Source: Sepioteuthis lessoniana
Lineage: Eukaryota; Mollusca; Cephalopoda; Myopsida; Loliginidae
Reading direction: 5' to 3'
Length of the DNA: 64,000 nt
Assembly (NCBI GenBank): GCA_963585895.1
Contig: OY757904.1
Span: 82,294,314 to 82,358,313, forward strand
A model generated the notes under the pieces. It saw only the letters and a list, made by a program, of their open reading frames with translations, had not been told where the DNA came from and did not search any database. Shown here piece after piece: positions 44,385-54,344 of the stretch. Position 1 is the first letter of the stretch, and the number at the start of each line of letters is the position of its first letter. A program made the translations under genes and the position numbers.

Positions 44385-44502
44385 ACCTTCTATTTTTTAT
44401 GCTGGTGGTAAGTTCGAAATATTTACTCGTTTGAGAAAAACGACTGACGAGGTCCTGTACCTCCTCGATTGATGTAGCAAGATTGCTGTATCATCCACAA
44501 TA
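44385..44502 (-). pseudogene. Fragment of another LINE reverse transcriptase
   Basis: The minus strand reads YIVDDTAIL (degenerate YADD box) and, one base shifted, ATSIEEVQDLVSRFSQTSKY and FELTTSIKN. This is the motif C to D region of a different non-LTR RT from the R4 and RTE copies. It is cut at the upstream side by (TA)n at 44503-44518. Confidence 0.65.
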
Positions 44503-44529
44503 TATATATATATATATAATGGGGTGTAA

Positions 44530-44625
44530 CGATAGTGGCATCATATCAGAAGTGTGCAACACTGGGGGGACCAAATGAGACGTGTGTGTAACGTAGAGGG
44601 ACCAAATAGTAAGTGTGCTACGTTG
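44530..44625 (+). repeat. Short degenerate tandem repeat (~38 bp, 2-2.5 units)
   Basis: AAGTGTGCAACACTGGGGGG, ACCAAATGAGACGTGTGTGTAACGTAGAGG and ACCAAATAGTAAGTGTGCTA share a GTGTG(T)AAC...GGGACCAAAT core. Confidence 0.5.
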
Positions 44626-44629
44626 CATT

Positions 44630-45108
44630 TTCAAATACAAGACAAACTCGTTACTTCTTTAGTTGCAAAAAATTTATTTCTGACCGCAACAATTTCAAAG
44701 CATTTAGAAACGAAACGATACAGGAAGATCGATCGAAAGATCTACTGATGTTACTTCGATTCCTTTGCCCCACTTGCTCCTGACACTGCCCCAAACTGAA
44801 TCCAACTCAATTAAAAATAACTTTGCTTATATCATATATCTTAATTATTTCATCCTCTAATGATATAAGGATACGTGTCATTAACCTTCACGCGTTATGT
44901 CATCCATCAAGCCAGCCGGCATGCACCCAATTTATTTACTTTTCAATATCTGGCCTTCAACCTGCGATTTTAAAATAACCTGTCAACTTAATAATCTGCC
45001 GACACGCGAGACAAATGTACCTTATGACCTTTATAATATACACTTCCATTCGAAGTTTCTTGCTACTGACAATTTAAAAATACAACTAATATAATCATCA
45101 TCCTAATT
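44630..45108. other. Non-coding stretch, nothing recognised
   Basis: No supported feature. Confidence 0.5.
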
Positions 45109-45109
<1 letters not shown>

Positions 45110-45161
<52 letters not shown>

Positions 45162-45165
45162 ACAT

Positions 45166-45214
<49 letters not shown>
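45110..45214. repeat. (CA)n(TA)n microsatellite
   Basis: About 40 CA units with rare interruptions, then about 13 TA units, ending where SINE-D starts. Confidence 0.95.
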
Positions 45215-45215
<1 letters not shown>

Positions 45216-45218
<3 letters not shown>

Positions 45219-45364
45219 GCCCACATTATACTAGGTGGGTCGATGACCAGCATAGACTAACAGGGTTCAAGTCTCGGCTCGTGACCATCCTTCCACTCCC
45301 CTAAATCTCCTCTATAATCATTGACCTTGTATCAGGTCCTGTCTGGTGGGAAGCAGCGACAAAT

Positions 45365-45366
<2 letters not shown>
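45216..45366 (+). mobile_element. SINE-D copy (tRNA-like), flanked by (TA)n on both sides
   Basis: CAGGCCCACATTATACTAGG, TGGGTCGATGACCAGC, the B-box-like AGGGTTCAAGTCTCGG, and a 3' part TCAGGTCCTGTCTGGTGGGA then AGCAGCGACAAATATC. The same order appears at 47125-47262, which shows that it is a repeated element. Another (TA)n run lies at 45369-45399. Confidence 0.65.
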
Positions 45367-45401
<35 letters not shown>

Positions 45402-45619
45402 ACTGATGGGGAAAACAATCATTTAAAAACGTGAGATAAATCAAAGTGTTTGTATGTCGGCAAGCAGAGCTGTATAAAAACTTAGTAGTTCCATGTGTTT
45501 TCTTTGAAATTGATTTTTTCCTTTTTCTTCTAAATATTTATGTCTTTTTGCTTAAGGATGTACTTAATAATATTGTTACTGAATAGTGTACATATTATAC
45601 CTATTAACACCTTTTATCA

Positions 45620-45782
45620 ACAATTCAAATTTCATCTTCTAAGGTTCAATCCATAACTAGGAGTTTCATGAGTTTTCTTTGAAATTAATAGTGAAAAGAA
45701 TTCTCTTTCGATTTCAAAGAAAACACATGAAACGCCTTGTAATAGAATGAATCTAAGAATATAAGATTTGAATTGTTTTTAT

Positions 45783-45786
<4 letters not shown>
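45620..45786. repeat. Fold-back inverted repeat of ~80-bp arms around GAATTC
   Basis: The left arm (AACAATTCAAATTTCATCTT to ...TTTCTTTGAAATTAATAG) and right arm (CGATTTCAAAGAAAACACAT to ...ATTTGAATTGTT) are imperfect reverse complements with almost no loop. Part of the arm (CATGTGTTTTCTTTGAAAT) occurs a third time at 45491-45509. It may be a fold-back MITE. Confidence 0.7.
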
Positions 45787-45846
<60 letters not shown>

Positions 45847-45860
45847 ACGAGAGAGAGGGG
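45783..45860. repeat. (TA)n(GA)n microsatellite
   Basis: TA units to 45808, GA units to about 45857, then a short G run. Confidence 0.95.
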
Positions 45861-45864
45861 GGGT

Positions 45865-46485
45865 TAATGGACCGCAGTAGAAAGAAACTTTATCACATAC
45901 ATTCACGCATATACATTTGTTCATCTGTTCACCATATCGCAAATTGTTCTCTTTTCTCTGTCAATATCTTTCCAACTTGATCCATCGATTACCATTTATT
46001 ATTTTTGACGTCTTCCATAACTCGGGAAAGTGCAAAGAATTGTTGATAATTTTTCTTGATCGCACCATGACAAGAGGACCTCACTTGCACAAAGGACCCA
46101 TTCAGCATTGGGCCACTTGTCGTTCAAGTTGTCCTGAACTTTTACAATATTTTCTCACGTTCCCATTACCAAATCTGCAAGTGACATGGGAAAAAAAAAC
46201 GGACGAAAAAAGCAATCTAGCCATTTGTTCCGCAGCCGATGACAGGACACAGAAACAAGACAAAGCCCAAAAACTCAAATATCGCTAAGCTGTCGGGTTT
46301 TAGGGTGTCAGAACTGCTATGGATGTGGGTATGGCCTATTCGTCCGCTTGCTATTGATTCGGAAATTAACATCGATTTTTTTTTAATGGTATAAATTGCT
46401 GTGACGTTTGGAAAATATTCTGAGCCAAAGTTTCTGAAATAAAGCTTCTTTTTTGTTGGCTTTCAGATCAAGTTTTGTTTGAAAT
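45865..46485. other. Non-coding stretch, nothing recognised
   Basis: A 123-aa frame at 45917-46288 has no recognisable domain and is not called. Confidence 0.45.
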
Positions 46486-46499
46486 TATTTCCCCCATAA

Positions 46500-46930
46500 T
46501 TGGGATTGTTCGAAGAGTTCCATTTATTATTTGTATCACTGTCGCCTTCATATCACCTTTATTGTTTGTTTGTTTGTTTGTTTGTGGGGTGTAGGGGGTC
46601 TTCTTTTTTCTATCTTCTGGTAAGGTCCAAGTAACTATATATTCAGTTTTTAGCTTTCCTTAACTTTTACATTGCAGTCTGCTAAAACGTTGAAATCCAC
46701 CGATCGAAAGGTTCTTTTCTTTTTGTCAACTATAATAAGATCAGGTCTTCTGATATGATTTTTTTAATCTCAAAATCCAGATAATTTCATGTGCCTCATT
46801 TTCCAGGAAAAATTCTGATCTGAACATATACCATTGATCAATAAGCTCAAAATTCAATCGTTTGCACAGTTCTTAGTGTCTCGGGTTCTTCATTCAATCA
46901 TTCTTCATCTAGCGGCTGATCTATTACCAG
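46500..46930 (-). pseudogene. R4-like LINE endonuclease fragment, strongly degenerate
   Basis: Across shifting minus-strand frames one reads LCKRLNFELIDQWYMFRSEF, FLENEAHEIIW, LRLKKSYQK and TFDRWISTF-like sequence, aligning with the VIHW...KFKFDYTNKWYM...LENETHKLLWDF region of the other copies. A (GTTT)n array sits at 46564-46585. Decay is heavier than at 43600-44340. Confidence 0.65.
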
Positions 46931-46934
46931 GCAT

Positions 46935-47122
46935 TTGCTGGGCCGTCTAGTATTCGTGCCGGACGGGTATCAAATATCAATGACAGACTCACGGCCGAAA
47001 GGCCCCTAGCTTCGGCTGACACCTTTGTCACCCTTGTATAGCACTGGACCCCGTGGTCCAGTTTAGATTATTATCAAGCATATGTGCCTGGACCCAGATT
47101 TGGCTCCGAGTTCAGCTAGGCT
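46935..47122. other. GC-richer segment preceding SINE-D, unassigned
   Basis: It contains CTCACGGCCGAAAGGCCCCT (a short stem) and CTGGACCCCGTGGTCCAG (a palindrome). It may be the 5' part of a longer SINE-D element, but the copy at 45216 lacks it. Confidence 0.4.
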
Positions 47123-47124
47123 CA

Positions 47125-47262
47125 TCAGGCTCACATTGCACGAATTGGGTCGATGACCAGCAGGGTTCAAGCCTCGGCTAGTGCCCGACCTTCCCCTTTC
47201 CTAATCACTTTAAGCCGACCTTCGAGTCGAGTCCTATCTGGTGGGAGACAGAGACAAATATC
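47125..47262 (+). mobile_element. SINE-D copy
   Basis: ATCAGGCTCACATTGCACGA, TTGGGTCGATGACCAGCAGG, GGTTCAAGCCTCGG, TCGAGTCCTATCTGGTGGGA and GACAAATATC match 45216-45366. Confidence 0.65.
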
Positions 47263-47322
47263 TTCATCAAGTGGCTGATTATTTCATCTCTCTCTCTCTC
47301 TCTCTCTTTCCAAATAGTTTAG

Positions 47323-47545
47323 GGAGTCCCCGGAATGTAGTGGCTAACGCGCTGGACTACGTAGTCAGCGAGTTCGAACTCCAGTCGCACTATTACGTTT
47401 ATTTTTCAGATTAATACCCTTGGGAAAGATATGAAACCCCTGATCCTCCAAGCTATAGGTTAAATAAGCCACTGCTGTTCTTCTTCAAGCATGGCTTTAG
47501 CATTAAATAAGCCACGAAGGTTGATATGCCATTGAACAAAAGAAA
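47323..47545 (+). mobile_element. SINE-A copy, full length
   Basis: GGAGTCCCCGGAATGTAGTG, GCTAACGCGCTGGACTACG, GCGAGTTCGAACTCCAGTCG, GCACTATTACG, ACCCTTGGGAAAGATATGAA, CCACTGCTGTTCTTCTTCAA and GGCTTTAGCATTAAATAAGC, GTTGATATGCCATTGAAC. The A and B boxes are the cleanest of all SINE-A copies here. Confidence 0.88.
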
Positions 47546-47599
47546 TTGCACCAAACCAAATACTCCTGAGACTTTTACATAGCACATTTGATTATTACT

Positions 47600-48217
47600 T
47601 TCACTCAATGTAAATTTTTCACACCAATTTTAATTGGTGATTTTTTACGGAAGTCTGGGTGTCAACAAGTCTTCCCAGGACTCTAGGACTCTTCCAAACA
47701 TGCAAGCCTATTTTAACGACGCAATGGTTTGGATGGTCTCGTTTCTTCCTCTGATCTTCAATTTCCCCAATCTTTTTTCCAGACCTTTAGTGACCGTTCT
47801 AAATGTGCCAACTACAGTCGGTATCACCGTCATCGTCATGTTCGATAACTTTTCAACTACCAGGCAAGATCCAAGTATTTGTTTATCTTTTTGCTTTCTT
47901 TTATTTTCCCTCTAAATAATAAAATCTAATTCTCAAAATCCATTAGACAAAAACTTCATTTCTTCTAGTCAGTTGTCACCAAATCTGCTCTTTTAGCTGG
48001 AACTTGGTGATTCGTTTTATGTGTCTCATTTTCTTTGACAGATTCTGGTGTATGCATAGATTATTTGTCAGCATGACCAAATTTTAATCTCTTACACAAT
48101 CCCATCAGATTAACTTTCTCCCCCATTCATGCATACTCTTGAATTCTTTTGGTGCTAGTTTGATGCATTTGCTTATTATATGATTAACTGTTTCATCTCC
48201 GTTACCAGAAAACCTAC
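47600..48217 (-). pseudogene. R4-like LINE endonuclease part (3' of solo LTR insertion)
   Basis: On the minus strand, GNGDETVNHIISKCIKLAPK and EFKSMHEWGRKLI continue the zinc-knuckle interrupted at 48217; AHKTNHQV-like and TRRNEVFV sequence follows, then HDDDGDTDCSWHI-like sequence. Shifted frames show it is dead. It is continuous with 49323-50330 once the intervening LTR is removed. Confidence 0.7.
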
Positions 48218-48703
48218 TGTCACGTGGTGTCCCACTAAGAAGATAGAAATAAAATTACTACTATCCTCTTGTTTGAATTAACAGTAGCAAGCCATCAGAG
48301 AATGACCGTTAAGAAAGAAAGTGGGTCACAGGGGAGACCAGATGTTTATACTTGGTGACCTCACTCGGGTCGCCTGACACGGGAAGGAAGAAGGTAAAAG
48401 CCAAACGATTGGTTGGGACCCTAAAACGGAAGTGGGGACTCCTTCCCGTCAGCGGAAATAGAAAAGAAAAAGGTTAGTTGTTGGACAAGGTTCGTGGTGG
48501 ACGGAACCAAAAGCCAAGTACTCCGGGTAAAAGAAGACGAAAAGAATCTCGGACACGAAGGAGCCATTTCTTCACGCCAGTATTAAAAATAGCATAAAGT
48601 CTATTAGCCTGTAAAAGAGGAAACATTCTCCACAGGAACCCCGTCGAAAAAAAAAGAAGATAAGTAAACTTTGAAACCATTTCTCCTTATACCCAATTTT
48701 ATA

Positions 48704-48777
<74 letters not shown>

Positions 48778-49322
48778 ATAAGAAAGACAGTTATGTTCAT
48801 GGACTATTCATTGATGATATATTTGACACGTTGAAGGTGTATATCTATGTGCAGTAAAAGATTGATATATTTTAATGTTCCCACGTGGTTGAAGTTATTA
48901 TAGTATCTGCTACGAATTTGTTATGTCATTATTTCTGTTTCAGCTTCTATTTGCCTTATGTTATCTTGCTTAAAATTGTCCTATTAATTCCTTTAAAATA
49001 TCACACGGGAAACCGGAATTGCCGACTACTATAATTAATATTATTACGACTAAACCTAGGGGTCCATATCTTCCATTATTCTAGGGGAGGAAGTCTAGCG
49101 GCCTTGGTGGGTGTGTGTATAGTGTGAAATTTGGAACCCCTTGCCAGCGGCGGTCAGTCTGGCCATAAATTAATCCCCCACATAATATGCCAGTTCCTAT
49201 ATGCCTGAGGAAAAACTCTGAACGAGGACTTATTATACAAGGGATCAAGTGCCAACCTGCCCCGTCTTCACACGTGCAAAAATAAAGTCCCGTTTTGGGA
49301 TTTTACAGAATTTGCCGTCACA
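48218..49322 (+). mobile_element. Solo LTR (about 1.1 kb) inserted in an R4-like LINE
   Basis: It begins TGTCACGTGG and ends GCCGTCACA, so it has TG...CA termini. It is flanked on both sides by CTAC (48214-48217 and 49323-49326), a 4-bp target duplication. Inside are TTTTATATACCC (TATA-like, 48697-48708), an expanded (CT)n array (48708-48774) and AATAAA (about 49281) 40 bp before the end, the order expected for a plus-oriented LTR. The insertion splits the zinc-knuckle coding region of the LINE. No second LTR or internal region is visible, so it probably arose by LTR-LTR recombination. The superfamily cannot be assigned. Confidence 0.75.
48708..48774. repeat. (CT)n microsatellite inside the solo LTR
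   Basis: About 33 uninterrupted units directly after the TATA-like motif. Confidence 0.95.
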
Positions 49323-50330
49323 CTACAATTTTTATTTCGACACAATTAGTTCATATGGCATTATTTTGAGCTGCTTTTAAAAAAAGATTCAGTTTCTCTC
49401 ATAAGGCTTCTTTTTCTCAGTCACATCCAGATCTTCTCGGGTGTCATTTTCAAAGATAATCTGAAGTATCTATATGGTTGTTTTTCTTCGCATTCTTTAT
49501 TTTTTATTGCTGTTTTCCTTTTTGTCCTTAAGTTATTTCTGATGATTTTGTCATTTCTGGCTGTTGTAATTAGTCTTTCTTAGCCTCTTTTCTATATTCT
49601 TTGACTCCCTGAATTGTTACATCAATGTAATCCTCAATGCAAGCAAATACTCTTACACTTTCTTTCTTTCATTTTCTTTTTTGACACAGAGTCGATGTCA
49701 TCTCTTGAGTGTAAGACCTGGTTCAGTTTAAGAAGAGTCTAGACTATCTTCCAAGAGGGACTGCTCGGGTATCTAGTCCTTTGATGAGATTTCTGCTGAC
49801 GGATTTCATTTCAAGAAGTTGTCTTGTTCTTCTATGGTATTGCTTTCTTATTTTTTCTTCCATCTTTTTTGCTTTATGGTGTCCACTTAATATTTCCCGG
49901 TTTTTGTACATTTTTCTTTAAATATTCTTATGCTTTTACCGAATGTGCATTTTTATTTTCCCTTTTTCACTAGAAGCCAGGCGCATTTTTTAAATCTCAA
50001 ATTCTATTCTTATGGAAATATCTGCAGATTCTAATAGTTTGTATAAGGTTTTCTAGTTCTTCATATTTTCTAAAACTTTATTTATTCTTTCTTTTGTTTT
50101 TTTAGGGAGGGAGTGTTTTTTGGGGTTTTTTTTTTCATTTGTGGCAAATATCTTAATATTATCAATATACATAAGGTGGTTTATTTTTCATCCAATTGTG
50201 TAAATTTGTAGCCTCTTCCTATTTTCTTAACATATTATTTAGTGGCATCATTGCTACAATAAATATCAGTGGCAATAGTGAGTCTCCTTGAAAAGGCTTT
50301 TTTTTTTATTTTACCACTGCTCGGGTTTAT
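49323..50330 (-). pseudogene. R4-like LINE reverse transcriptase and linker (5' of solo LTR insertion)
   Basis: Minus strand from 50330: FQGDSLLPLIFIVAMMPLNN (motif B with following helix), NHLMYIDNIKIFATNE-like sequence (degenerate YVDD box, about 50160-50190), then coding remnants down to about 49760 with NEIRQQKSHQRTRYPSSPSW-like sequence. DTREDLDVTEKK and KRNxIFF (about 49450-49380) belong to the linker, which ends at the zinc-knuckle broken by the solo LTR. Multiple poly-T/A indels break the frame. Confidence 0.72.
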
Positions 50331-50370
50331 CTTCTTGCTGCTAGTTCTTCTCGTTAGCTTTTCATAGCTA

Positions 50371-50640
50371 TCAAGATGAAGTTTGACTTATTCTAATATT
50401 TTGAACATTTTTAGACATTCTATTATTAATATTTTTAGCAGTAGTTGAGGCGGTAGTTTTTCTGATCTGCTCTAACTGATAGCTTTTCACTATCATCTGC
50501 AAGTCTCTTCTGGTCTCCAGGACTCTTCTCAGTATCCTGGCTGATTTTAGTAGTGCCATTGTCTGGATTTTTCCGATTCTTTCTTTAATCTCCAGTTCAG
50601 TGAGTCTTTTTTTGTCAAGTTCCTGAGGATTGCTCCGAGG
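50371..50640 (-). pseudogene. R4-like LINE C-terminal end of a separate copy
   Basis: MALLKSARILRRVLETRRDL on the minus strand is the very C-terminus of the R4-like protein. It lies upstream (minus strand) of the RT of the next copy, so it belongs to another, earlier copy whose remainder is missing. Confidence 0.72.
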
Positions 50641-50681
50641 TTACTGACTATATTTTGTATCACTGTCTCTTTCATTAGGAG

Positions 50682-51000
50682 GGTTATTCAATAAATAAGA
50701 ACTTTGGTGGGGAAATTTTTTCCATAAATGTCAACTCAGTATTGTTTGGAATGGATTTACCGGAATATTATTTTAATCTTGCCAAAATATTTGTTTTGAG
50801 GCTATTCAAAATGGCAGCAAATCAGACACAGTGTTCCTGTGTGGTGTGTACGGAGAAGAATATTTTAGTTTTAAAAATTTATACAAATGGACTAAGTTGT
50901 TTAAAGAAGGCTGAAATAGTATTTAAGACGGAGACAGACTAAGGAAGCCCATAATATGTTTGACACGTCAAAACGTTGATAAGATGAAATAAATACTGTT
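50682..51000 (+). mobile_element. Mariner-like transposon remnant
   Basis: It starts GGAGGGTTATTCAATAAATA, which resembles mariner ends. In shifted frames it reads KWTKLFKEG and DGDRLRKPIICLTRQNVDKM, aligning with the W.K.FKxGR.S..DDPR.GRP....T..NV..V region of mariner transposases. Only the N-terminal third remains. There is no DDD core. Confidence 0.5.
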
Positions 51001-51139
51001 TGTCGAAGCTAGAGTTACTTAGCATAAAACCTCATGGTTAAAGAAGTGTTTTAAGGTTCATAACAGAAACCGTAATAATAATCAACAAATAAACATTGAA
51101 CCGTCTTCCAATTGATCAAGAAAACAGTGTATTAAATTT

Positions 51140-51213
<74 letters not shown>
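51140..51213. repeat. (TA)n microsatellite, about 36 units
   Basis: Uninterrupted TA. A second compound array (CA)n(TA)n lies at 51391-51457 and a TACA/TG array at 51729-51778. Confidence 0.95.
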
Positions 51214-51215
<2 letters not shown>

Positions 51216-51388
51216 TAGCAAAGGATGACTTAATGACCAAGGTAGGCTGTCCATTATGCAGGCTAATTGCCAAGGCGAAAAGTGAAAAGGAGAACCTTAC
51301 TCAGTAAGCCCGGAAAATTATTTACCTCCTCCATCTATGAATTTGATATGAATTAATTTTAATATGAGAAAATACACTTCTACTCCGC

Positions 51389-51462
<74 letters not shown>

Positions 51463-51779
51463 ATGAGAAAGATCAGTAAATTCATTACATTCTTTGTCAA
51501 GAAAACTGATCGAAATCTTTGCAGAACTTAATTCAATACTAAAGTTCCTTTTGCAAGAATTATGGCAACTTTAGTGGGACTGATTGAACCCTATAGCCTT
51601 GGTAGGGTATCCAGTTTACGCGAAGGAAAAATAAAGAGATCACCGGTATAGTTATAGCAACAAACCACATCTTTCACCCAACTGCAAAAACTTCATACGT
51701 TCAAATTGACTTGAGAGTACATTATGCATACATATATACACACATATATGTGTGTGTGTGTGCGTGCGTGTGTGTGTAT

Positions 51780-51950
51780 TGGCTGGCTGGTTGGTTTTAT
51801 GGCATGTCAAGCTTTGTTGCGTTATTTCAAGCTGCAATCGGTCTTTTGCTTTTCGAACAATTATATGGTTCGAGTGACTAATTATAATTGTTTGTAAACA
51901 ATCATAGCTTCAAGTATTTCAAATATTAATTACACTGGGCCACAATTTTT
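51780..51950 (-). mobile_element. HT-family tail and short piece of middle
   Basis: The plus strand reads GGTTGGTTTTATGGCATGTC, AAGCTTTGTTGCGTTATTTC and AAGCTGCAATCGG (tail), then ATTGTTTGTAAACAATCAT and AGTATTTC. The stretch 51955-52285 that follows is unrecognised. Confidence 0.6.
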
Positions 51951-52289
51951 TTATTTTTTGAATGTTGTCTAGATTTCTACAACTGATTTAGGGTATTTTT
52001 TGCACTGCTGAATCAGGGAATGTCATCCGTTTCTCTTTATCAGATTAGGTTTTGTGCTAAGTTGATTTGAAAAAAATCAGATCTTGTGACAAAATCGATT
52101 ACATTTTTGTTGCATTGTCAGCTGATTTTTGTCAACACATATCCTAAGTATGTTTTTAAGAGAAAAAAATATTTTGCCAATAACATATATTGATTACCTG
52201 ATAGAAACATCGATTACTGTAAACTGAATGGTGGGCATTGATAAAGGTAAGTACATGTAAATTGCAAGTTGTTTCACCATTGTTCAAAC

Positions 52290-53560
52290 TTCAGGGCTTT
52301 AACTTCTGTTGCTTTGAACTCCTGGAATGCTCAGCGGCAGAGTGGTCTCTCTTCAGATTCAAACAGTAGTCAGCCATCATGACTGCGTCCCAGCAACCCT
52401 GATACCTGGTCTCCATCTCTTTCAGGTCCTGGTGGAATCTCTCCCCCTGCTCGTCACTCATTGAACCCAGTTTCTCAGGAAACTGATCCATATGTTGCAG
52501 CCCAGGTTTCTGAAAGCAGTCCGCATGTTGTTGACAAGTTATGCGTAGTTTCTGGCCTTATTGTGGCCAAGTTTTTCCCTACCAGAACAAATGCCTTCCA
52601 CGCTTCCAGTTCCATTTTGTTCATTGAGTTTTCGAATTCTAGATCACTGATGAGCTGCGGATCTGAGGACTGTCAAAGATGCCAGCTTTCAACTTCTCCA
52701 TGGTCAATCCTGGAAAAGCCTGGCACAAGTAAGTGAAGCTGTCACCATCCTTGTCCAGAGCCTTAGTGAACTGCTTCATTAAGCCAAGCTTGATGTGCAG
52801 CGGTGGGAAGAGTATTCTGTCTCTGTCCACCAGAGGGTCGTTGATGACGTTCCTTTCTTTGCAAGGCACCAATTCCTCCTGCAAAGGCCAGTCCTTCGTG
52901 TAACGCTGAGTACGGTCCCTACTATCCCACATTCACAGAAAACATAGGTACTTGTTGAAGCCAGATTGTTGTTCCAACAAAAAGTTCACCATCTTCAGGT
53001 CAACACAAATAAACCACTTATGCTGACCATAACCAATTTTCTCCAGCACATACTTCGCCGCTTCATACTTCTTCAGTGTAGTCGAGTGAGCGATGGATAC
53101 AGAGGTAAACTGGTTGCCGTTGTGTAGCAGAACACATTTCAGTGATCTCTTGCTGCTGTCAATGAACAGTCTCCAATCTTTGGTTTCGTACTGTGGCACT
53201 CCAAGCTCGGGCAGAAGCTGCGCAATATCTGCACAGTACACCAAGTCCTTCACTGTAGAGAAAAAACGGAGGTACTCTTGATGCCTGTTGCGGAAGAAGC
53301 TGATACGAGCTCTGTCAGAGAGGAGGGTTTTTTTCATTCAATCTGTATGCCAACAGTTCGGCAGAGTCCTTTCACAAGCTGAGGTCGCGAACTAGATCAT
53401 TCAACTCCTTTTGGGAAAATGGATGTGGAGCATCATCTTCCAGAACCACTTCTTCTTCGTCTTCATGTCCTTCAACACTGGAAGCATCTTCGTCACTAAT
53501 GTCAGGAAGTTCTCCGAAGATAGGCACTGGAATTTCATCACAATGAGCTACCAATTTTTG
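52290..53560 (-). pseudogene. Pseudogene of a multi-copy invertebrate family of unknown function, RNase-H-like motifs
   Basis: I recognise the sequence style from many uncharacterised invertebrate predictions, but no function is established to my knowledge. In order on the minus strand: an acidic leader ELPDISDEDASS, FSQKELNDLVRDLSL, FRNRHQEYLRFFS, DWRLFIDSSKRSLKCVLLHN (reads like strands 1-2 of an RNase H fold with an Asp), VLEKIGYGQHKWFICVDLKM (second Asp), WDSRDRTQRYTKDWP, NDPLVDRDRILFPPLHIKLG, AFPGLTMEKLKAGIFDSPQI, and a C-terminal MSDEQGERFHQDLKEMETRY ending KQQKLKP at 52291. Lesions: TGA after LSL (about 53372), a shift in the A-run near 53325, TGA at 52933-52935, a 1-base loss near 52656 and a small deletion near 52490. 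Multi-copy nature and Asp motifs suggest a transposon protein; that is inference. Confidence 0.7.
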
Positions 53561-53564
53561 GAAG

Positions 53565-53870
53565 ATTTCGAAGTTTTATGACTTCAAACTGATCCCTTTT
53601 CGACATAATCACCCAGAACTATCGGACCTGGATACTTCCTGTCATTAAAATAATCATTTCCAATCAAAACAATTATTCGACATAGCATTTTACCCCCACC
53701 AACTTCTTCTAAAATGCTCCACACACGTGTACATGTGAACAAAAACATGTGGCCATATCTCAAAAACTTGACCTGATTGAGAAAAACCAATGTGATTTTT
53801 TCATTCAACGCATCAGATTCGTCCTAAATCAACTACAAAAACGCAGACAGCAAATTTGTTGTTTTCACTA
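53565..53870. other. Possible upstream part of the unknown family, or spacer
   Basis: A minus-strand frame at 53584-53808 (VWSILEEVGGGKMLCRIIVL) precedes the pseudogene. I cannot tell whether it belongs to the same gene. Confidence 0.3.
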
Positions 53871-53874
53871 TTTC

Positions 53875-53965
53875 TATTTAATAATCATTATCATTTATTT
53901 GCACAGTTTCAAGTATTTCTATGCAATCTAATAATTCTTTCAGTTCTAATTACTAAATTCGTAAT
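53875..53965 (-). mobile_element. HT-family middle fragment
   Basis: ATCATTATCATTTATTTGCA, CAGTTTCAAGTATTTCTATG and CAATCTAATAATT match the AT-rich middle of the HT family. Neither head nor tail is present. Confidence 0.5.
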
Positions 53966-54044
53966 AAACGTTTTCCTTGAAAACTTTCTTCGAGGAGTTG
54001 AACATTATATTTGATTTCAATCAACTGAATCCAGTAGATTGGTC

Positions 54045-54342
54045 CTACTCCCGCCGGCCATGGTATCAACGGCATGGATCTGGTCGGGTGTGTCTTGTCT
54101 CTGGACATACCTCGAACCTCGGAGTGGGGGCGTCGCCCCAGGCTTTAACCCTCCTTGGAAGGGTTAGGTTTATCGCCTTGCGCCTAAGGCACCTCTTTTT
54201 AGGGGAATACAGACGGGACCCGAGGCATTTTTGGAAATGCCGGGTGCATCTGGGCTACGTCCCTGTGCCTGGACCCACCTAAAAAAGGCCTTTTGCCGCA
54301 CTTGCCCGTTTGCTGGGGCGGTCAACAAATACCGTTGAACAC
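54045..54342. repeat. GC-rich dispersed repeat (GCR), copy 3, inverted
   Basis: The reverse complement of 8150-8465. Landmarks on the plus strand are GGTCGGGTGTGTCTTGTCTC, GGCTTTAACCCTCC, GGGTTAGGTTTATCGCCTTG, GCATTTTTGGAAATGCCGGG, GGACCCACCTAAAAAAGGCC and AAATACCGTTG. The Tc1-like element starts 3 bp after it ends. Confidence 0.78.
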
Positions 54343-54344
54343 TA

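Noticed and set aside
45917..46288. 123-aa open frame
   Set aside because: No recognisable motif, start context or splice signals; composition like its non-coding surroundings.
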